Shown here: positions 26,758-35,601 of the stretch, in pieces
Position numbering within the stretch: position 1 is the stretch's first letter
Layout of the letters: each line of letters opens with the position of its first letter
NCBI RefSeq assembly: GCF_000332815.1
Contig: NZ_AOFD01000011.1
Span: forward strand, 1 to 64,000
DNA: 64,000 nucleotides
DNA from: Arthrobacter nitrophenolicus
GTDB lineage: Bacteria; Actinomycetota; Actinomycetes; Actinomycetales; Micrococcaceae
Reading direction: 5' to 3'
Position numbers and translations under genes: made by a program
Notes under the pieces: model-generated
The model's input: the letters and a program-made list of their open reading frames with translations, nothing else
What the model was told of the DNA's origin: nothing
Database searches by the model: none

Positions 26758-27552
26758 TCACGCTTTGCGGGTCACCAGGTACTGCTGCACCAGGGTCCAC
26801 AGGTTGGAGACGGTCCAGTAGATGAGGACACCAATGGGGAAGATGATCCCGCCGGCGCCAAAGATGACCGGCAGGATGTAGAGGAGGATTTTTTGCTGGC
26901 GGAGGAGTGGGTTCTCCGGGTCCTCGCCGACGAGGCTGCGCGCCATGACGAGCTTCTGCGTGACGAACTGGCAGGCCGTCATGGCCAGGATCATGACGAC
27001 GGCGAGGATGGCCACGGCGGCCTGGTTGCCGCCGCCGCCGTGCAGCAGGGACGCTGACAACGGTGCGCCGAAGATGCTGGAGGCGTCAAACTGGGCCGCC
27101 TGGGCGGAGGTGAGGGTTCCGATGCCCTCGCCCCGTGCCGCAGCGCCGGAAATGCCGGAGAGGACCTGGAACAGGGCGAGGAAGAACGGCGCCTGGATCA
27201 GCAGCGGAAGGCATGCAGAGAAGGGGTTGGTGCCGTGCTTCTTGTAGAGGGCCATCTGTTCCTGGGCCATCGCCTGCCGGGACAGCTGGTCCGTTTTACC
27301 CTTGTACTTCTCCTGGAGTTCCTTCAGGTCCGGCTGCAGGAGCCGCATGCGGCGCTGGGCCCGGACCTGCGCCAGGAACACCGGGATCAGGGCCGCGCGG
27401 ATGACCAGTACCAGACCGATGATGGACAGCGTCCACGTCCAGCCGCTCCCGGCCGGCATTCCGATGGCGGTCAGGCCGCCATGGAACGCCAGCATGATGA
27501 CGGAGACGAGCCACTGGAAGGGCGCCATCACCTCATTGAAGAAGTCCACCAC
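26758..27552 (-). CDS. YidC/Oxa1-type membrane insertase, accessory paralogue
   Basis: 264 residues. The protein has the five-helix YidC core: a first helix, then TLSIIGLVLVIRAALIPVFL with the conserved groove arginine (about residue 52), a charged coiled-coil loop RRMRLLQPDLKELQEKYKGK, then ACLPLLIQAPFFLALFQVLS and GIIFPIGVLIYWTVSNLWTL. Housekeeping yidC normally sits in the rnpA-yidC-jag cluster near the origin; none of those genes is here, so this is likely a second copy. GTG at 27552 with a GGGGGAAT upstream. Short length and isolation suggest a specialised client set. Confidence 0.85.
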   Translation of the reverse strand: MVDFFNEVMAPFQWLVSVIMLAFHGGLTAIGMPAGSGWTWTLSIIGLVLVIRAALIPVFLAQVRAQRRMRLLQPDLKELQEKYKGKTDQLSRQAMAQEQMALYKKHGTNPFSACLPLLIQAPFFLALFQVLSGISGAAARGEGIGTLTSAQAAQFDASSIFGAPLSASLLHGGGGNQAAVAILAVVMILAMTACQFVTQKLVMARSLVGEDPENPLLRQQKILLYILPVIFGAGGIIFPIGVLIYWTVSNLWTLVQQYLVTRKA

Positions 27553-27629
27553 ATTCCCCCGTCCGCCGCCTGCTGCACAACTTACGGCGAAACGGGGAAG
27601 TTGTCACGGTTGGTCGCGGGGGTCGTGTT

Positions 27630-28952
27630 CTAGGACGGAAACATCAGGAACGCTATGGGGGTCACAAGGATCAGCGTCAGCGCCACCCGCTGGAACCAGA
27701 TCACCACCAGCTTCCAGACCGGGACGGGAATATCCGTAGCCATGATGCAGGGGACCAGGGCGGAGAAGAAGATGATTCCGGACACGGACACAACACCCAC
27801 CACGAACTTGACCACCGGAACCGCTTCCGCTGCAAGGAGTGCGGGAAGGAACATCTCTGCAACACCAACAGCGCTGGCTTTTGCCACCAGCATGGGTTCG
27901 GGCAGCTGGAGCGCCCACGTGAAGGGATAAAACAGGAAGCCCAGCCAATCGAAGACAGGAGTGTAGGTCGCAAGGACCAGTCCCAGCAGGCCGATGGAAA
28001 GGATTGAAGGGAGTATGGCCATCGCCATTAGCAGGCCGTCCCTGACGTTGGTCCAGACGTTGACCGCGAGCGAGGGTGCTGCTTCCACCGTTTGGCGGGC
28101 CTCATGCCAAGCGACCGAGAGGCGGCGCCCGGAAACTTCCTCCTCAGGCTGCGGCACTGCATCAGGGTGGTATTCGTCCGGGATGCTGTTAAGCGGCCAG
28201 ATCCTGACGGTGATGGCGGTAACCGCAAAGGTGACCAGGAAAGTGATCCAGAAGTAGGCCGTCCACTGGCCCATCAGGTCCAGTGTCTTGGCCACAATCA
28301 CCATAAACGTTGCTGAAACCGTGGAGAACCCTGTGGCGATGATCGCAGACTCACGGGCCGTGTACTTGCCCTCTTTGTAGACCCGGTTGGTGATCAGGAG
28401 TCCGAGCGAATAGCTGCCCACGAAGGATGCAACAGCATCGATGGCGGACCGCCCCGGCGTCCGCCAGATAGGGCGCATGACGCGCTGGACAAGGACACCG
28501 ATGAACTCCAGCAGGCCATAGCTAACCAGCAATGCAAGGAACACGGCGCCGATCGGGACAAGGAGCCCGACCGGAATCACGAGCTTTTCGAACAGGAAGG
28601 GCCCCATGCCGGGTTCGAAAAGCCACGCCGGCCCCACCCGGAAGACCATCATGAAACCCACTACCATCCCCACCACTTTCAGCAGCGAGAAGACCACCTC
28701 CACCGGGGACCTCTTCCACGTTCCGGCAATAAACGGATAGCCCGCGCCGGCAACGATGACGGCCAGCGCATAGAAGGGAAGAACCGGGCCGATACTCGCC
28801 TGGAGAAAGGAAACGATGTGGTCCAGCATGATCGTGTTTTTTCCGGCAATAGTTACTGGCACGAAAAACATGAACGCACCTATGCCGCTGTATACGAATA
28901 GCTTCCAGATATGGCGCGATGCAGTGCGCGGGGCCTGAGAGGTGATGGCCAT
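27630..28952 (-). CDS. YjiH-family membrane protein with Gate (nucleoside-recognition) domains
   Basis: 440 residues with about eleven hydrophobic segments. FVYSGIGAFMFFVPVTIAGK at the start and TPGRSAIDAVASFVGSYSLG with ITNRVYKEGKYTARESAIIA in the middle are typical of the YjiH / nucleoside-recognition (Gate) family, whose transport substrate is unsettled. A longer in-frame start at 29057 was set aside because ATG 28952 is preceded by CAGGAG eight bases upstream. Divergently placed against an IclR regulator, its probable controller. Confidence 0.85.
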   Translation of the reverse strand: MAITSQAPRTASRHIWKLFVYSGIGAFMFFVPVTIAGKNTIMLDHIVSFLQASIGPVLPFYALAVIVAGAGYPFIAGTWKRSPVEVVFSLLKVVGMVVGFMMVFRVGPAWLFEPGMGPFLFEKLVIPVGLLVPIGAVFLALLVSYGLLEFIGVLVQRVMRPIWRTPGRSAIDAVASFVGSYSLGLLITNRVYKEGKYTARESAIIATGFSTVSATFMVIVAKTLDLMGQWTAYFWITFLVTFAVTAITVRIWPLNSIPDEYHPDAVPQPEEEVSGRRLSVAWHEARQTVEAAPSLAVNVWTNVRDGLLMAMAILPSILSIGLLGLVLATYTPVFDWLGFLFYPFTWALQLPEPMLVAKASAVGVAEMFLPALLAAEAVPVVKFVVGVVSVSGIIFFSALVPCIMATDIPVPVWKLVVIWFQRVALTLILVTPIAFLMFPS

Positions 28953-29062
28953 GGGTCTGTCTCCTGACATTCTTGCCAGCCTGTGCGGGCGGGTCATTTT
29001 TCTGACTGGAACCATCGCACCGTGAATCCAGGGCAAGGACAATGGAATAGACGGCAAAGCAG

Positions 29063-29076
29063 TCTCACATATGAGA
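29063..29076. promoter_or_regulatory. inverted repeat in the YjiH / IclR divergent region
   Basis: TCTCA at 29063-29067 and TGAGA at 29072-29076 surround CATA. It lies 21 bases before the IclR start codon, where an autoregulatory operator would be expected. Confidence 0.4.
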
Positions 29077-29096
29077 TTCAGGTCACGGGAGGCGTT

Positions 29097-29897
29097 TTGA
29101 GGGGTGAACAGGACAATACCCTGAGATCGCTCCAGATCCTGAGTTACCTTGCTACGCAGGCAAACCCTGTTCCCGCGGCCAGAATTGCTGAGGCAGTGGG
29201 GTCGCCGAGGTCATCCACCTTCCGGCTTCTCCGCGGAATGCAAACGCTCGGCTACGTAGCCCACATTCCTGAAGAGCATGCATATGCCTTGGGCGTCGCT
29301 GCCCTGGAAATTGGCCAGGCCTTTGCCATCCAGGCGCCGTTGGCACGTTACGGCCGTCCAGTCGTGGCCCGCCTAGTTGCCAGCGTAGGTGAAACGGCCC
29401 ACCTGGCTGTCCTCCATGGCAATGAAACGCTCTATATCCACGAAGAGACCGCGCCCCTGCGGGCGCCGTTGGTCACCGCTAAGGACGTCCGCCTGCCAGC
29501 GCACTTAACGGCGTCTGGACGAGCAATTCTTGCCGGCATGAATCATGACCAGCTGAGGGCCCTGTTCCCGCCCAATTTTGCTTTCATCCAACGGACCGGG
29601 CGGGGCCCGCGGACATACGCCGAACTCACCCAGCAGCTGGCAGCCACACGCAGGCAGGGGTTTGCGCGCGAGTTTGGGGAGGTGACAGAAGGGCTGACGT
29701 CAGTCGCCAAAGCTGTCCGCGATAGGAATGGGCGGGTGGTGGCGTCTATTGCCGTGACCCGCCCCTACGACACGCAGTCCGCCCGCGTTCCGGCCGCTAC
29801 TGCAGGCATTCCGGAAGACGTGATCCTTACAGCCCTGGAGCGCGCAGCTCTGGAGCTCAGCCGCAGGCTGGGGTGGGATCCGGAACGCAGGGCGTGA
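29097..29897 (+). CDS. IclR-family transcriptional regulator
   Basis: 266 residues from TTG at 29097, which has GGGAGG four bases upstream; an ATG at 28983 lies in the divergent promoter region and is unlikely. The N-terminal winged helix is VPAARIAEAVGSPRSSTFRL (about 24-43). The effector domain follows: TAHLAVLHGNETLYIHEETA, LPAHLTASGRAILAGM and FAREFGEVTEGLTSVAKAVR, the IclR signature region. It probably represses or activates the facing YjiH gene in response to a small organic acid. Base composition is slightly less GC-rich than in the flanks. Confidence 0.9.
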   Translation: MRGEQDNTLRSLQILSYLATQANPVPAARIAEAVGSPRSSTFRLLRGMQTLGYVAHIPEEHAYALGVAALEIGQAFAIQAPLARYGRPVVARLVASVGETAHLAVLHGNETLYIHEETAPLRAPLVTAKDVRLPAHLTASGRAILAGMNHDQLRALFPPNFAFIQRTGRGPRTYAELTQQLAATRRQGFAREFGEVTEGLTSVAKAVRDRNGRVVASIAVTRPYDTQSARVPAATAGIPEDVILTALERAALELSRRLGWDPERRA

Positions 29898-29923
29898 GGA
29901 CGTATCCCCGCAGACAACAAAGA

Positions 29924-29952
29924 GCCCCCGGAATCCCATGGATTCCGGGGGC
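29924..29952. terminator. bidirectional terminator between iclR-type gene and tRNA-Met
   Basis: GCCCCCGGAATCC (29924-29936), loop CAT, GGATTCCGGGGGC (29940-29952): 13 perfect pairs. AACAAAGA precedes and TTGTCC follows, so it can serve the regulator gene and the convergent tRNA-Met. Confidence 0.85.
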
Positions 29953-29960
29953 TTGTCCTG

Positions 29961-30034
29961 TAGCGGTGGGGAGGCTCGATCTCCCGACCTCACGATTATG
30001 AGTCGTGCGCTCTAACCAACTGAGCTACACCGCC
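29961..30034 (-). tRNA. tRNA-Met (CAT)
   Basis: A 74-base cloverleaf reads GGCGGTGTAGCTCAGTTGG from 30034, with anticodon stem ACGAC and loop TCATAAT (anticodon CAT), a T arm GGGAGATCGAGCCTCCC and acceptor end CACCGCT-A. The D arm AGCTCAGTTGGTTAGAGC and the acceptor pair G1-U72 fit an elongator methionine tRNA; a lysidine-modified tRNA-Ile2 cannot be excluded from sequence alone. CCA is not encoded. Confidence 0.9.
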
Positions 30035-30043
30035 ACGAATGAG

Positions 30044-30084
30044 AAAAACCTGTGTCAAGCCGGTCAAAACCGCCTTGACACAGG
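30044..30084 (-). terminator. hairpin terminator between tRNA-Thr and tRNA-Met
   Basis: Arms CCTGTGTCAAG (30049-30059) and CTTGACACAGG (30074-30084) extend into CGGT/ACCG around a four-base loop, and TTTTT follows on the minus strand (30048-30044). Outer arms GAATGAG (30037-30043) and CTCATTC (30087-30093) pair as well, so the whole spacer between the two tRNAs folds on itself. Confidence 0.75.
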
Positions 30085-30095
30085 CCCTCATTCAG

Positions 30096-30167
30096 AGCCC
30101 CCCACCGGAATCGATCCGGTGACCTCGTTCTTACCAAGAACGCGCTCTACCACTGAGCTAGGGGGGC
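30096..30167 (-). tRNA. tRNA-Thr (GGT)
   Basis: A 72-base cloverleaf beginning GCCCCCCTAGCTCAGTGG at 30167, anticodon stem GTTCT/AGAAC with loop TGGTA part of TTGGTAA (anticodon GGT), T arm CCGGATCGATTCCGG and acceptor end GGGGGGC-T. CCA is not encoded. Upstream of tRNA-Met in the same direction, separated by a terminator-like hairpin. Confidence 0.92.
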
Positions 30168-30386
30168 AACGAGTAAATACTCTACCGGAAGATTTTGCTC
30201 CCAACAAATCGGCGCGAGGAGGGCTCAGGAAGCCGTGAAACACTTGCAATTCGCCGCCCCTTTACCTCCGGTTCCCGCGCCAATACATGGATCCGCGGGC
30301 ACCCGCACGACGCAAAACCGGGAGCTTCAGACCCGCTCCGCCACCGCAGCGGCGTGGAAATGTGGCAAGCCCCACACCAGTAGAAG

Positions 30387-30443
30387 TTTTTGTCCAGATA
30401 TGGCGGCCTGGACGGCCCGGAAGTCGCCATATGTGGACAAAAA
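30387..30443. repeat. 19-base inverted repeat with one mismatch
   Basis: TTTTTGTCCAGATATGGCG (30387-30405) and CGCCATATGTGGACAAAAA (30425-30443) are complementary at 18 of 19 positions and flank a 19-base centre. T-runs on each outer edge make it look like a bidirectional terminator or a small palindromic mobile remnant. Confidence 0.7.
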
Positions 30444-30458
30444 TCGGGGGGTTAAATG

Positions 30459-30490
30459 CCGATGGGCCGGCTCGAAAGCCGGCCCATCGG
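30459..30490 (-). terminator. terminator after the DEAD-box helicase gene
   Basis: CCGATGGGCCGGCT (30459-30472), loop CGAA, AGCCGGCCCATCGG (30477-30490): 14 perfect pairs, 25 bases past the helicase stop. Confidence 0.85.
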
Positions 30491-30515
30491 AGGGATGCGT
30501 GTCTACCCGAAGGGT

Positions 30516-32545
30516 TTACCACTTGCCCTTGCGGTTGAAGTCGCGGTGTCCGCCGTCGGTGCCGTGGCGGGGCTTGCGGGAGCCGTCGCCGTGGCCGCCG
30601 AAGCGGGAGTCGCTGGCCTGTCCGCGGTCGCTGAAGCTGCGCTCCGAGCGCTCGCTGTAGGAGCGGCCGCCGCGGTCGGCGGAGCTGCGCTCGCCGTCGT
30701 TCTTCCGGAACTCCTTTTTGAACCCGCCGTTGCCCTTGAAGTTGCCGCCACGGTTGCCCTGGTAGCTGGGGCGGTCACCGGAGGGCCGGCGGCCGTTGTC
30801 CAGCTCCAGGTGGATCAGCTCGCCGCCGATCCGGGTGCGGGACAGGGCACGCAGCTGCTCGGCGCTCAGGTCCGCGGGCAGCTCCACCAGGGAGTGGTCC
30901 GAACGGATGTCGATGCCGCCGATCTGCGAGGAGGAGATGCCGCCCTCGTTGGCGATGGCGCCCACGATGGAGCCGGGCATGACGCGCTGGCGGCGCCCCA
31001 CCGCGATCCGGTAGGTGGCGTTGCCCTCGGTCAGGGCGCGGGTCGGCCCACGGGAGCCGAAACCGTCCTTGGAGCGCTCGCGCTTCTGGAACTCAGGGGC
31101 TGCAGGCAGCTCCTTGACCAGCAGCGGCTGACCGCCCTGGGCCATGACTGCCAGTGCAGCAGCGATCTCGGCCGCCGGGACCTTGTGCTCTTCCTCGTAG
31201 GAAGCGATGAGGTCGCGGAACACCGCAACGTCCTCGGACTCCAGGGTCTCGGTGATGCGCTCGGCGAACTTGCCCAGGCGCAGCGAGTTCACGGTCTCGG
31301 CGGTGGGCAGGTGCATCTGCTCCACCGGCTGGCGGGTGGCCTTCTCGATGGCGCGCAGCAGGTACTTCTCCCGCGGCGTCATGAAGAGGATCGCGTCGCC
31401 GTTGCGGCCTGCACGGCCCGTGCGGCCGATGCGGTGCACGTAGGACTCGGTGTCGTGCGGGATGTCGTAGTTGATGACGTGGCTGATGCGCTCCACGTCC
31501 AGGCCACGGGCGGCGACGTCGGTGGCCACCAGGATGTCGATGCGGCCTTCCTTCAGCGCGTCAACAGTGCGCTCGCGCTGCTGCTGCGGGATGTCACCGT
31601 TGATGGCGGCAGCTGGAAGCCGCGGGACTTCAGCTTGTCCGCCAGGTCCTCGGTGGCCATCTTGGTGCGCACGAAGGCGATGACGCCGTCGAACTCTTCA
31701 ACCTCGAGGATGCGGGTCATCGCGTCCAGCTTGTGCGGGCCCATGACCTGCAGGTAGCGCTGGCGGATGTTGGTGCCCGTGGAGGTCTTGGTCTTGACCG
31801 AGATCTCGGCGGGGTCGTTCAGGTACTGCTTGGACATGCGGCGGATCTGGCTGGGCATGGTTGCCGAGAACAGGGCCACCTGGCGGTCCGACGGGGTCTG
31901 CTGGAAGATCTGCTCCACGTCCTCGGCGAAGCCCATGCGCAGCATCTCGTCAGCCTCGTCCAGCACCAGGTACTGGAGTTCGGAGAGGTCCAGCGAGCCC
32001 TTGGAGATGTGGTCGATCACACGGCCGGGGGTTCCGACGACGACCTGGGCACCGCGGCGCAGGCCGGCGAGCTGGGGTCCGTAGGCGGAGCCGCCGTAGA
32101 CCGGGAGGACGGTGAAATCGTCGATGTGCTTGGCGTAGGAGGTGAAGGCCTCTGCAACCTGGAGCGCCAGCTCACGGGTCGGGGCGAGGACCAGGGCCTG
32201 CGTCTTGCGGGACGGGCCGTTCAGGTCGTGGAGTTCGGCCAGGCGGGACAGTGCCGGCACTGCGAATGCTGCAGTCTTGCCGGTACCGGTCTGCGCCAGG
32301 CCGACGACGTCGCGGCCTTCGAGCAGCAGCGGGATGGTGGCTGCCTGGATGGGGGACGGCTTTTCGTAGCCGACATCCTGCAGCGCGGCGAGGACGCGGC
32401 CGTCGATGCCGAGGTCGGCGAACTTGACGCTGTTGTCCTCGGACTCGGCTTCAGGGCTTGCGGCCGGGGCTTCGGCGGCGGCAGCTGCCTCCGCGTCGAT
32501 CACGGCGGCGGCAGTTTCAATGGTGTCGTTCTGGTTTTCGGGCAT
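30516..32545 (-). CDS. DEAD-box RNA helicase, DeaD/CsdA type (frameshifted)
   Basis: The N-terminal half has the Q motif [36 protein letters not shown] (Walker A), [28 protein letters not shown] (DEAD) and SATMP. One base is missing near 31613 (CAG(G)CTGCC); the next frame continues to [10 protein letters not shown] and [10 protein letters not shown], then a DbpA-type RNA-binding domain ([20 protein letters not shown]) and an Arg/Gly/Ser-rich tail. Restored length 676. It unwinds RNA in ribosome assembly and mRNA turnover, often at low temperature. ATG 32545 has AGGAA upstream; an earlier ATG at 32566 has none. The upstream 400-base leader is consistent with post-transcriptional control. Confidence 0.92.
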
Positions 32546-32951
32546 AGGGAAAGATTCCTCATCCATAGGGGGCCAGGCGGCACTACCCAGGGTGAGCGGA
32601 GCCGCAGTACATGTGCCGTGGATGCCGGGCAAACATTGACCGGCCGGTCACAGAAGTCCGGCGCTTTCGCAATCCCATGGCAGGACTTCGCGCTGCATCT
32701 CTTGGCTGCTATCCCAGCAGTCTGTACAGCGTTTTCTTCAGCCGGCTCTCCCTATGAAACTGCCCGCATCACAGTTGCGGGCCCCAACACTTGCCAGTCC
32801 TGCCTCAAAAATTGGGCAGGAATAAGGGATTTCCGGAGTGGGGGATGTTTCAAGTGTACGGCACCGGGGCGGTGTCCCCGAAATCAGGTGCCCGACGGCG
32901 GCGGTGAGCTTGGGCACATGCGGCACCTCCGCCGTCGTAATTTCCCGTCAG
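32546..32951. other. long 5' leader of the helicase gene and MOSC terminator
   Basis: No gene is seen. A minus-strand TACACT at 32853-32858 may be the helicase -10 box, giving a leader of about 300 bases with a hairpin TCCTGCC/GGCAGGA (32798-32821). The right end holds the MOSC terminator. Confidence 0.4.
32893..32937 (-). terminator. hairpin after the MOSC gene
   Basis: CGACGGCGGCGGTG (32893-32906) pairs with CACCTCCGCCGTCG (32924-32937) with one mismatch, 15 bases past the MOSC stop. No strong T-run follows, so it may be a weak terminator. Confidence 0.5.
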
Positions 32952-33608
32952 TCAGCCGCGCAGCTGGCGCTGCAGGGCCTCGAACTTGTTGTTGAATTCG
33001 GGCTGCTGCAACCGGATCTCGCCATCGGCATCCGCATCCTTAAGCGCCTCCATCAGCTCAACACTGGGCTCGCTGAACCACTGGCCCACCGTGATGCCGT
33101 GCGTTGGAACGTAGGTCCGGTGGATGTGGTCTCCGGCCTGGATGCTGCCCGTCTTGATGACCCTCAGGTACGCCCCCACCCGGCCCTCTTCCGTGAAGCG
33201 CTTAACCCACTGGCGCTCCCCCAGCCGCCGCTGGAACGTGGCACACGGTGTCCGCGGCGACGTGACTTCGAGTTCGACGTCGAGCCCGATCTTCCAGCGC
33301 TCCCCGATCACGGCGGCCGTGGCATCGATCCCGGCCACGCGGAGGTTTTCGCCGAACGAGCCGGGCGGCAGGTCCTGCTGCAGCTGAGCGGCCCAGTAGT
33401 CGGCGTCAGCCTGCGAGTACGCGTAGACGGCCTGGTCCGGGCCGCCATGGTGGACCCGGTTCGCCTGGATGTCGCCCTGCAGGCCCAGCCGGTGCACCTT
33501 GACCGGACCCTCCACCGGGCGCTTGTCAATGGCGGTCACTCCCACGCTCGAGGCATCCGGAAGCAATTGGTGAACACGGCAGACAGCCAGCAGGGACGCG
33601 GTTTCCAT
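32952..33608 (-). CDS. MOSC domain protein (YiiM-like)
   Basis: 218 residues. GDIQANRVHHGGPDQAVYAY (about 45-64) and SFGENLRV are the MOSC core strands, and SPRTPCATFQRRLG (about 116-129) carries the conserved cysteine that binds sulfur or molybdenum cofactor. YiiM-type proteins reduce N-hydroxylated bases; this role is inferred from family only. Complete, leaderless start at 33608. Confidence 0.85.
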   Translation of the reverse strand: METASLLAVCRVHQLLPDASSVGVTAIDKRPVEGPVKVHRLGLQGDIQANRVHHGGPDQAVYAYSQADADYWAAQLQQDLPPGSFGENLRVAGIDATAAVIGERWKIGLDVELEVTSPRTPCATFQRRLGERQWVKRFTEEGRVGAYLRVIKTGSIQAGDHIHRTYVPTHGITVGQWFSEPSVELMEALKDADADGEIRLQQPEFNNKFEALQRQLRG

Positions 33609-33620
33609 GGCTCCAGTGTA
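33609..33620 (-). promoter_or_regulatory. -10 box of leaderless MOSC promoter
   Basis: Minus-strand TACACT (33620-33615), GGAGCC, then ATG at 33608. Confidence 0.5.
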
Positions 33621-33768
33621 GGGTCACGTTCCGCGCGTGGAAGGGATGGGCAGTTCTCCCCTGCGGCATGCTCGCCGCCCGGGCCGGCAGGGACTACGCT
33701 GATTCGAGGATTGCATATTGGGGGTGCAGCGCTGTGCCCAATTCACGTGGATAACTGAGGGGGACGCC

Positions 33769-34376
33769 GTGGACCCAGACAAGCAGGACCCGAACAGGCC
33801 GGATCCGGAGCGCCGGCCCAGCGGCGGCGCCGAGCCAGGCGGGGACAGTCCGAAGCCGCCGCCCTGGCAGGTGCCCAAGCCTGAGCTCCGCCCCGAGCTG
33901 CTCAATGAACCCGTCACGCCGGTGGATCCGTTTGCCCGCGACCGGGAAAGGCAGCTGGACGAGGCAGCCGCCCGGAAGAAGCGCTCACAGCGGCGCACCG
34001 TCGTCGTCGGACTGGGCGTGACAGCGCTGCTGGCCGGCACCATCACCGCCGTGGTGGCCAGCAACCAGGACGAGCCCGAATACGCCAGGTGTGCTTCAAC
34101 GACGAAACCGGCGAGCGCGTGGAGGACCGCAACTGCGACAGCTCTGCCGGGCGGGCCGGCGGGGTCTACGCCTGGTACTTCTTTTCCCGCGGAGCCTATG
34201 TGCCGCCCTTGGGGCAGAACCGGTCCACCGCCCCCAACTACACCCGGACGGTGCCCAGCGGCGCGAAGGCCTCCACCGGGTACAGCACCCAGGGCGGCAC
34301 CGTCAGCCGCGGCGGCTTCGGTACCAGCGCCAAGAGCGGAACGAGCGGTGGCGGCGGCAAGGTTTCGGGGGGCTAA
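33769..34376 (+). CDS. DUF1190-like membrane-anchored protein (frameshifted)
   Basis: GTG at 33769 follows TGAGGGGGACGCC. A proline-rich cytoplasmic part of about 75 residues leads to one membrane helix (TVVVGLGVTALLAGTITAVV). A lost C near 34086 shifts the frame; past it comes QVCFNDETGERVEDRNCDSS, then YAWYFFSRGAYVPPLGQ and a Ser/Gly-rich end KVSGG. The CFN...NC plus aromatic segment resembles E. coli YgiB/YjfM (DUF1190), whose gene always sits beside a YgiC-like ligase, as here. Restored length 202. Function unknown; probably an extracytoplasmic partner. Confidence 0.65.
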
Positions 34377-35588
34377 GTGAAGCGGCTGTTGAGTGAACCC
34401 CGTCCCGGCTGGAAGCAGAAGATCGAGGAACAGGGCCTGGTCTTTTCCACCACCACCATGGATGACGGCCGGACGATCGAATACTGGAACGAGTCCGCCT
34501 ACTACGAGTTCAGCATGGACGAAGTGGAAACCCTCGAGGAGACCGCAGAGGAAATGCACCGCATGTGCCTGGAGGCGGCCAAGTTCCTTGCCACCGGGGC
34601 CATGGGCACCATCGGGATCGGACCGCAGGCGCTGGAACTCGCCGCCGAATCCCTGCAGGCGGGCGACGTGGACGTCTACGGCCGGTTCGACTTCATCTAT
34701 GACGGGCAGGGCGGCCCGGCCAAGATGCTCGAATACAACGCCGACACCCCAACCGGGCTGATCGAGGCAGCCGTGGCCCAGTGGTTCTGGCTGCAGGACG
34801 TCTTCCCGGGGAAGGACCAGTGGAACGGCATCCACGAGGCGCTGATCCGGCAGTGGAAGAAGTTCCAGTACCGCACCGGTATGAGCACCCTGCACGTGGC
34901 CCACTCTGAGGTGGAGGAGTCCGGCGAGGACTGGATGACCGCCGCCTACATGCGGGACGTGGCCGCCCAGGCCGGGTGGACCACCATCGGCATCAACATG
35001 TCCGATATCGGCTGGGACCCCAACCTCAACCGCTTCGTGGACCTGGACAACTTCATGATCAGCACCATCTTCAAGCTCTACCCCTGGGAGCTGATGATGA
35101 AGGAGCCGTTCGGTCCCCGCCTGCTGGAACGCGCCCACAATCCGCGCTGGGTGGAGCCGGCCTGGAAGATGCTGCTCTCCAACAAGGCCCTGCTCGCCGC
35201 GCTCTGGCACCTGTACCCGGAGCATCCCAACCTGCTCCCGGCCTACCTGGACGGGCCGGGGCCGCTGAAGGAATGGGTGGCCAAGCCGCTGCACGGGCGT
35301 GAAGGAGACAATATCCGGATCCATGCCGACGGCGTCAGCCTGGAACAGCCCGGCGGGTACGGCCGTGAGGGCTGGTGCTACCAGCAGTACCACCAGCTGC
35401 CCGACCTCGACGGCAACCACCCGGTCCTCGGCCTGTGGGTGGTGGACGGCGAGTCCGTGGGCTGCGGCATCCGCGAATCGGACGGCCCCGTCACGGACTA
35501 CTTCTGCCGCTTCGTGCCCAACACCATCGACGCGCCGGCGCCGCTTTCGGCCGTGGCCTCCTCCAGCAAAGCAGGTATCGCACTATGA
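34377..35588 (+). CDS. YgiC/YjfC-type glutathionylspermidine-synthase-like ATP-grasp ligase
   Basis: 403 residues, complete. The start MKRLLSEPRPGWKQKIEEQG and the blocks YWNESAYYEFSMDEVETLEE, RFDFIYDGQGGPAKMLEYNA, DTPTGLIEAAVAQWFWLQD and KPLHGREGDNIRIHADG match the synthetase half of glutathionylspermidine synthase without the amidase. E. coli homologues have no proven reaction; an amide ligation using ATP is inferred. GTG at 34377 directly abuts the upstream stop, so it is coupled to the DUF1190-like gene. A permease gene follows 13 bases later. Confidence 0.88.
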   Translation: MKRLLSEPRPGWKQKIEEQGLVFSTTTMDDGRTIEYWNESAYYEFSMDEVETLEETAEEMHRMCLEAAKFLATGAMGTIGIGPQALELAAESLQAGDVDVYGRFDFIYDGQGGPAKMLEYNADTPTGLIEAAVAQWFWLQDVFPGKDQWNGIHEALIRQWKKFQYRTGMSTLHVAHSEVEESGEDWMTAAYMRDVAAQAGWTTIGINMSDIGWDPNLNRFVDLDNFMISTIFKLYPWELMMKEPFGPRLLERAHNPRWVEPAWKMLLSNKALLAALWHLYPEHPNLLPAYLDGPGPLKEWVAKPLHGREGDNIRIHADGVSLEQPGGYGREGWCYQQYHQLPDLDGNHPVLGLWVVDGESVGCGIRESDGPVTDYFCRFVPNTIDAPAPLSAVASSSKAGIAL

Positions 35589-35601
35589 ATCCGGTGACAG
35601 C

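Larger units (their letters stand above)
30168..30515. other. intergenic region with two large inverted repeats
   Basis: No gene is seen in these 348 bases. They contain an imperfect 19-base inverted repeat at 30387-30443 and the helicase terminator at 30459-30490; the rest, next to the tRNA-Thr promoter side, shows nothing I can name. A tRNA promoter must lie just right of 30167 but no clear -10/-35 pair is visible. Confidence 0.5.

Noticed and set aside
28983..29096. Earlier ATG start for the IclR gene
   Set aside because: It would lie in the divergent promoter region without a ribosome site; TTG at 29097 has GGGAGG at a suitable distance.
33624..35420. Open frame of 598 codons on the minus strand over the YgiC-like gene
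   Set aside because: Composition without structure, antisense to a complete conserved protein.
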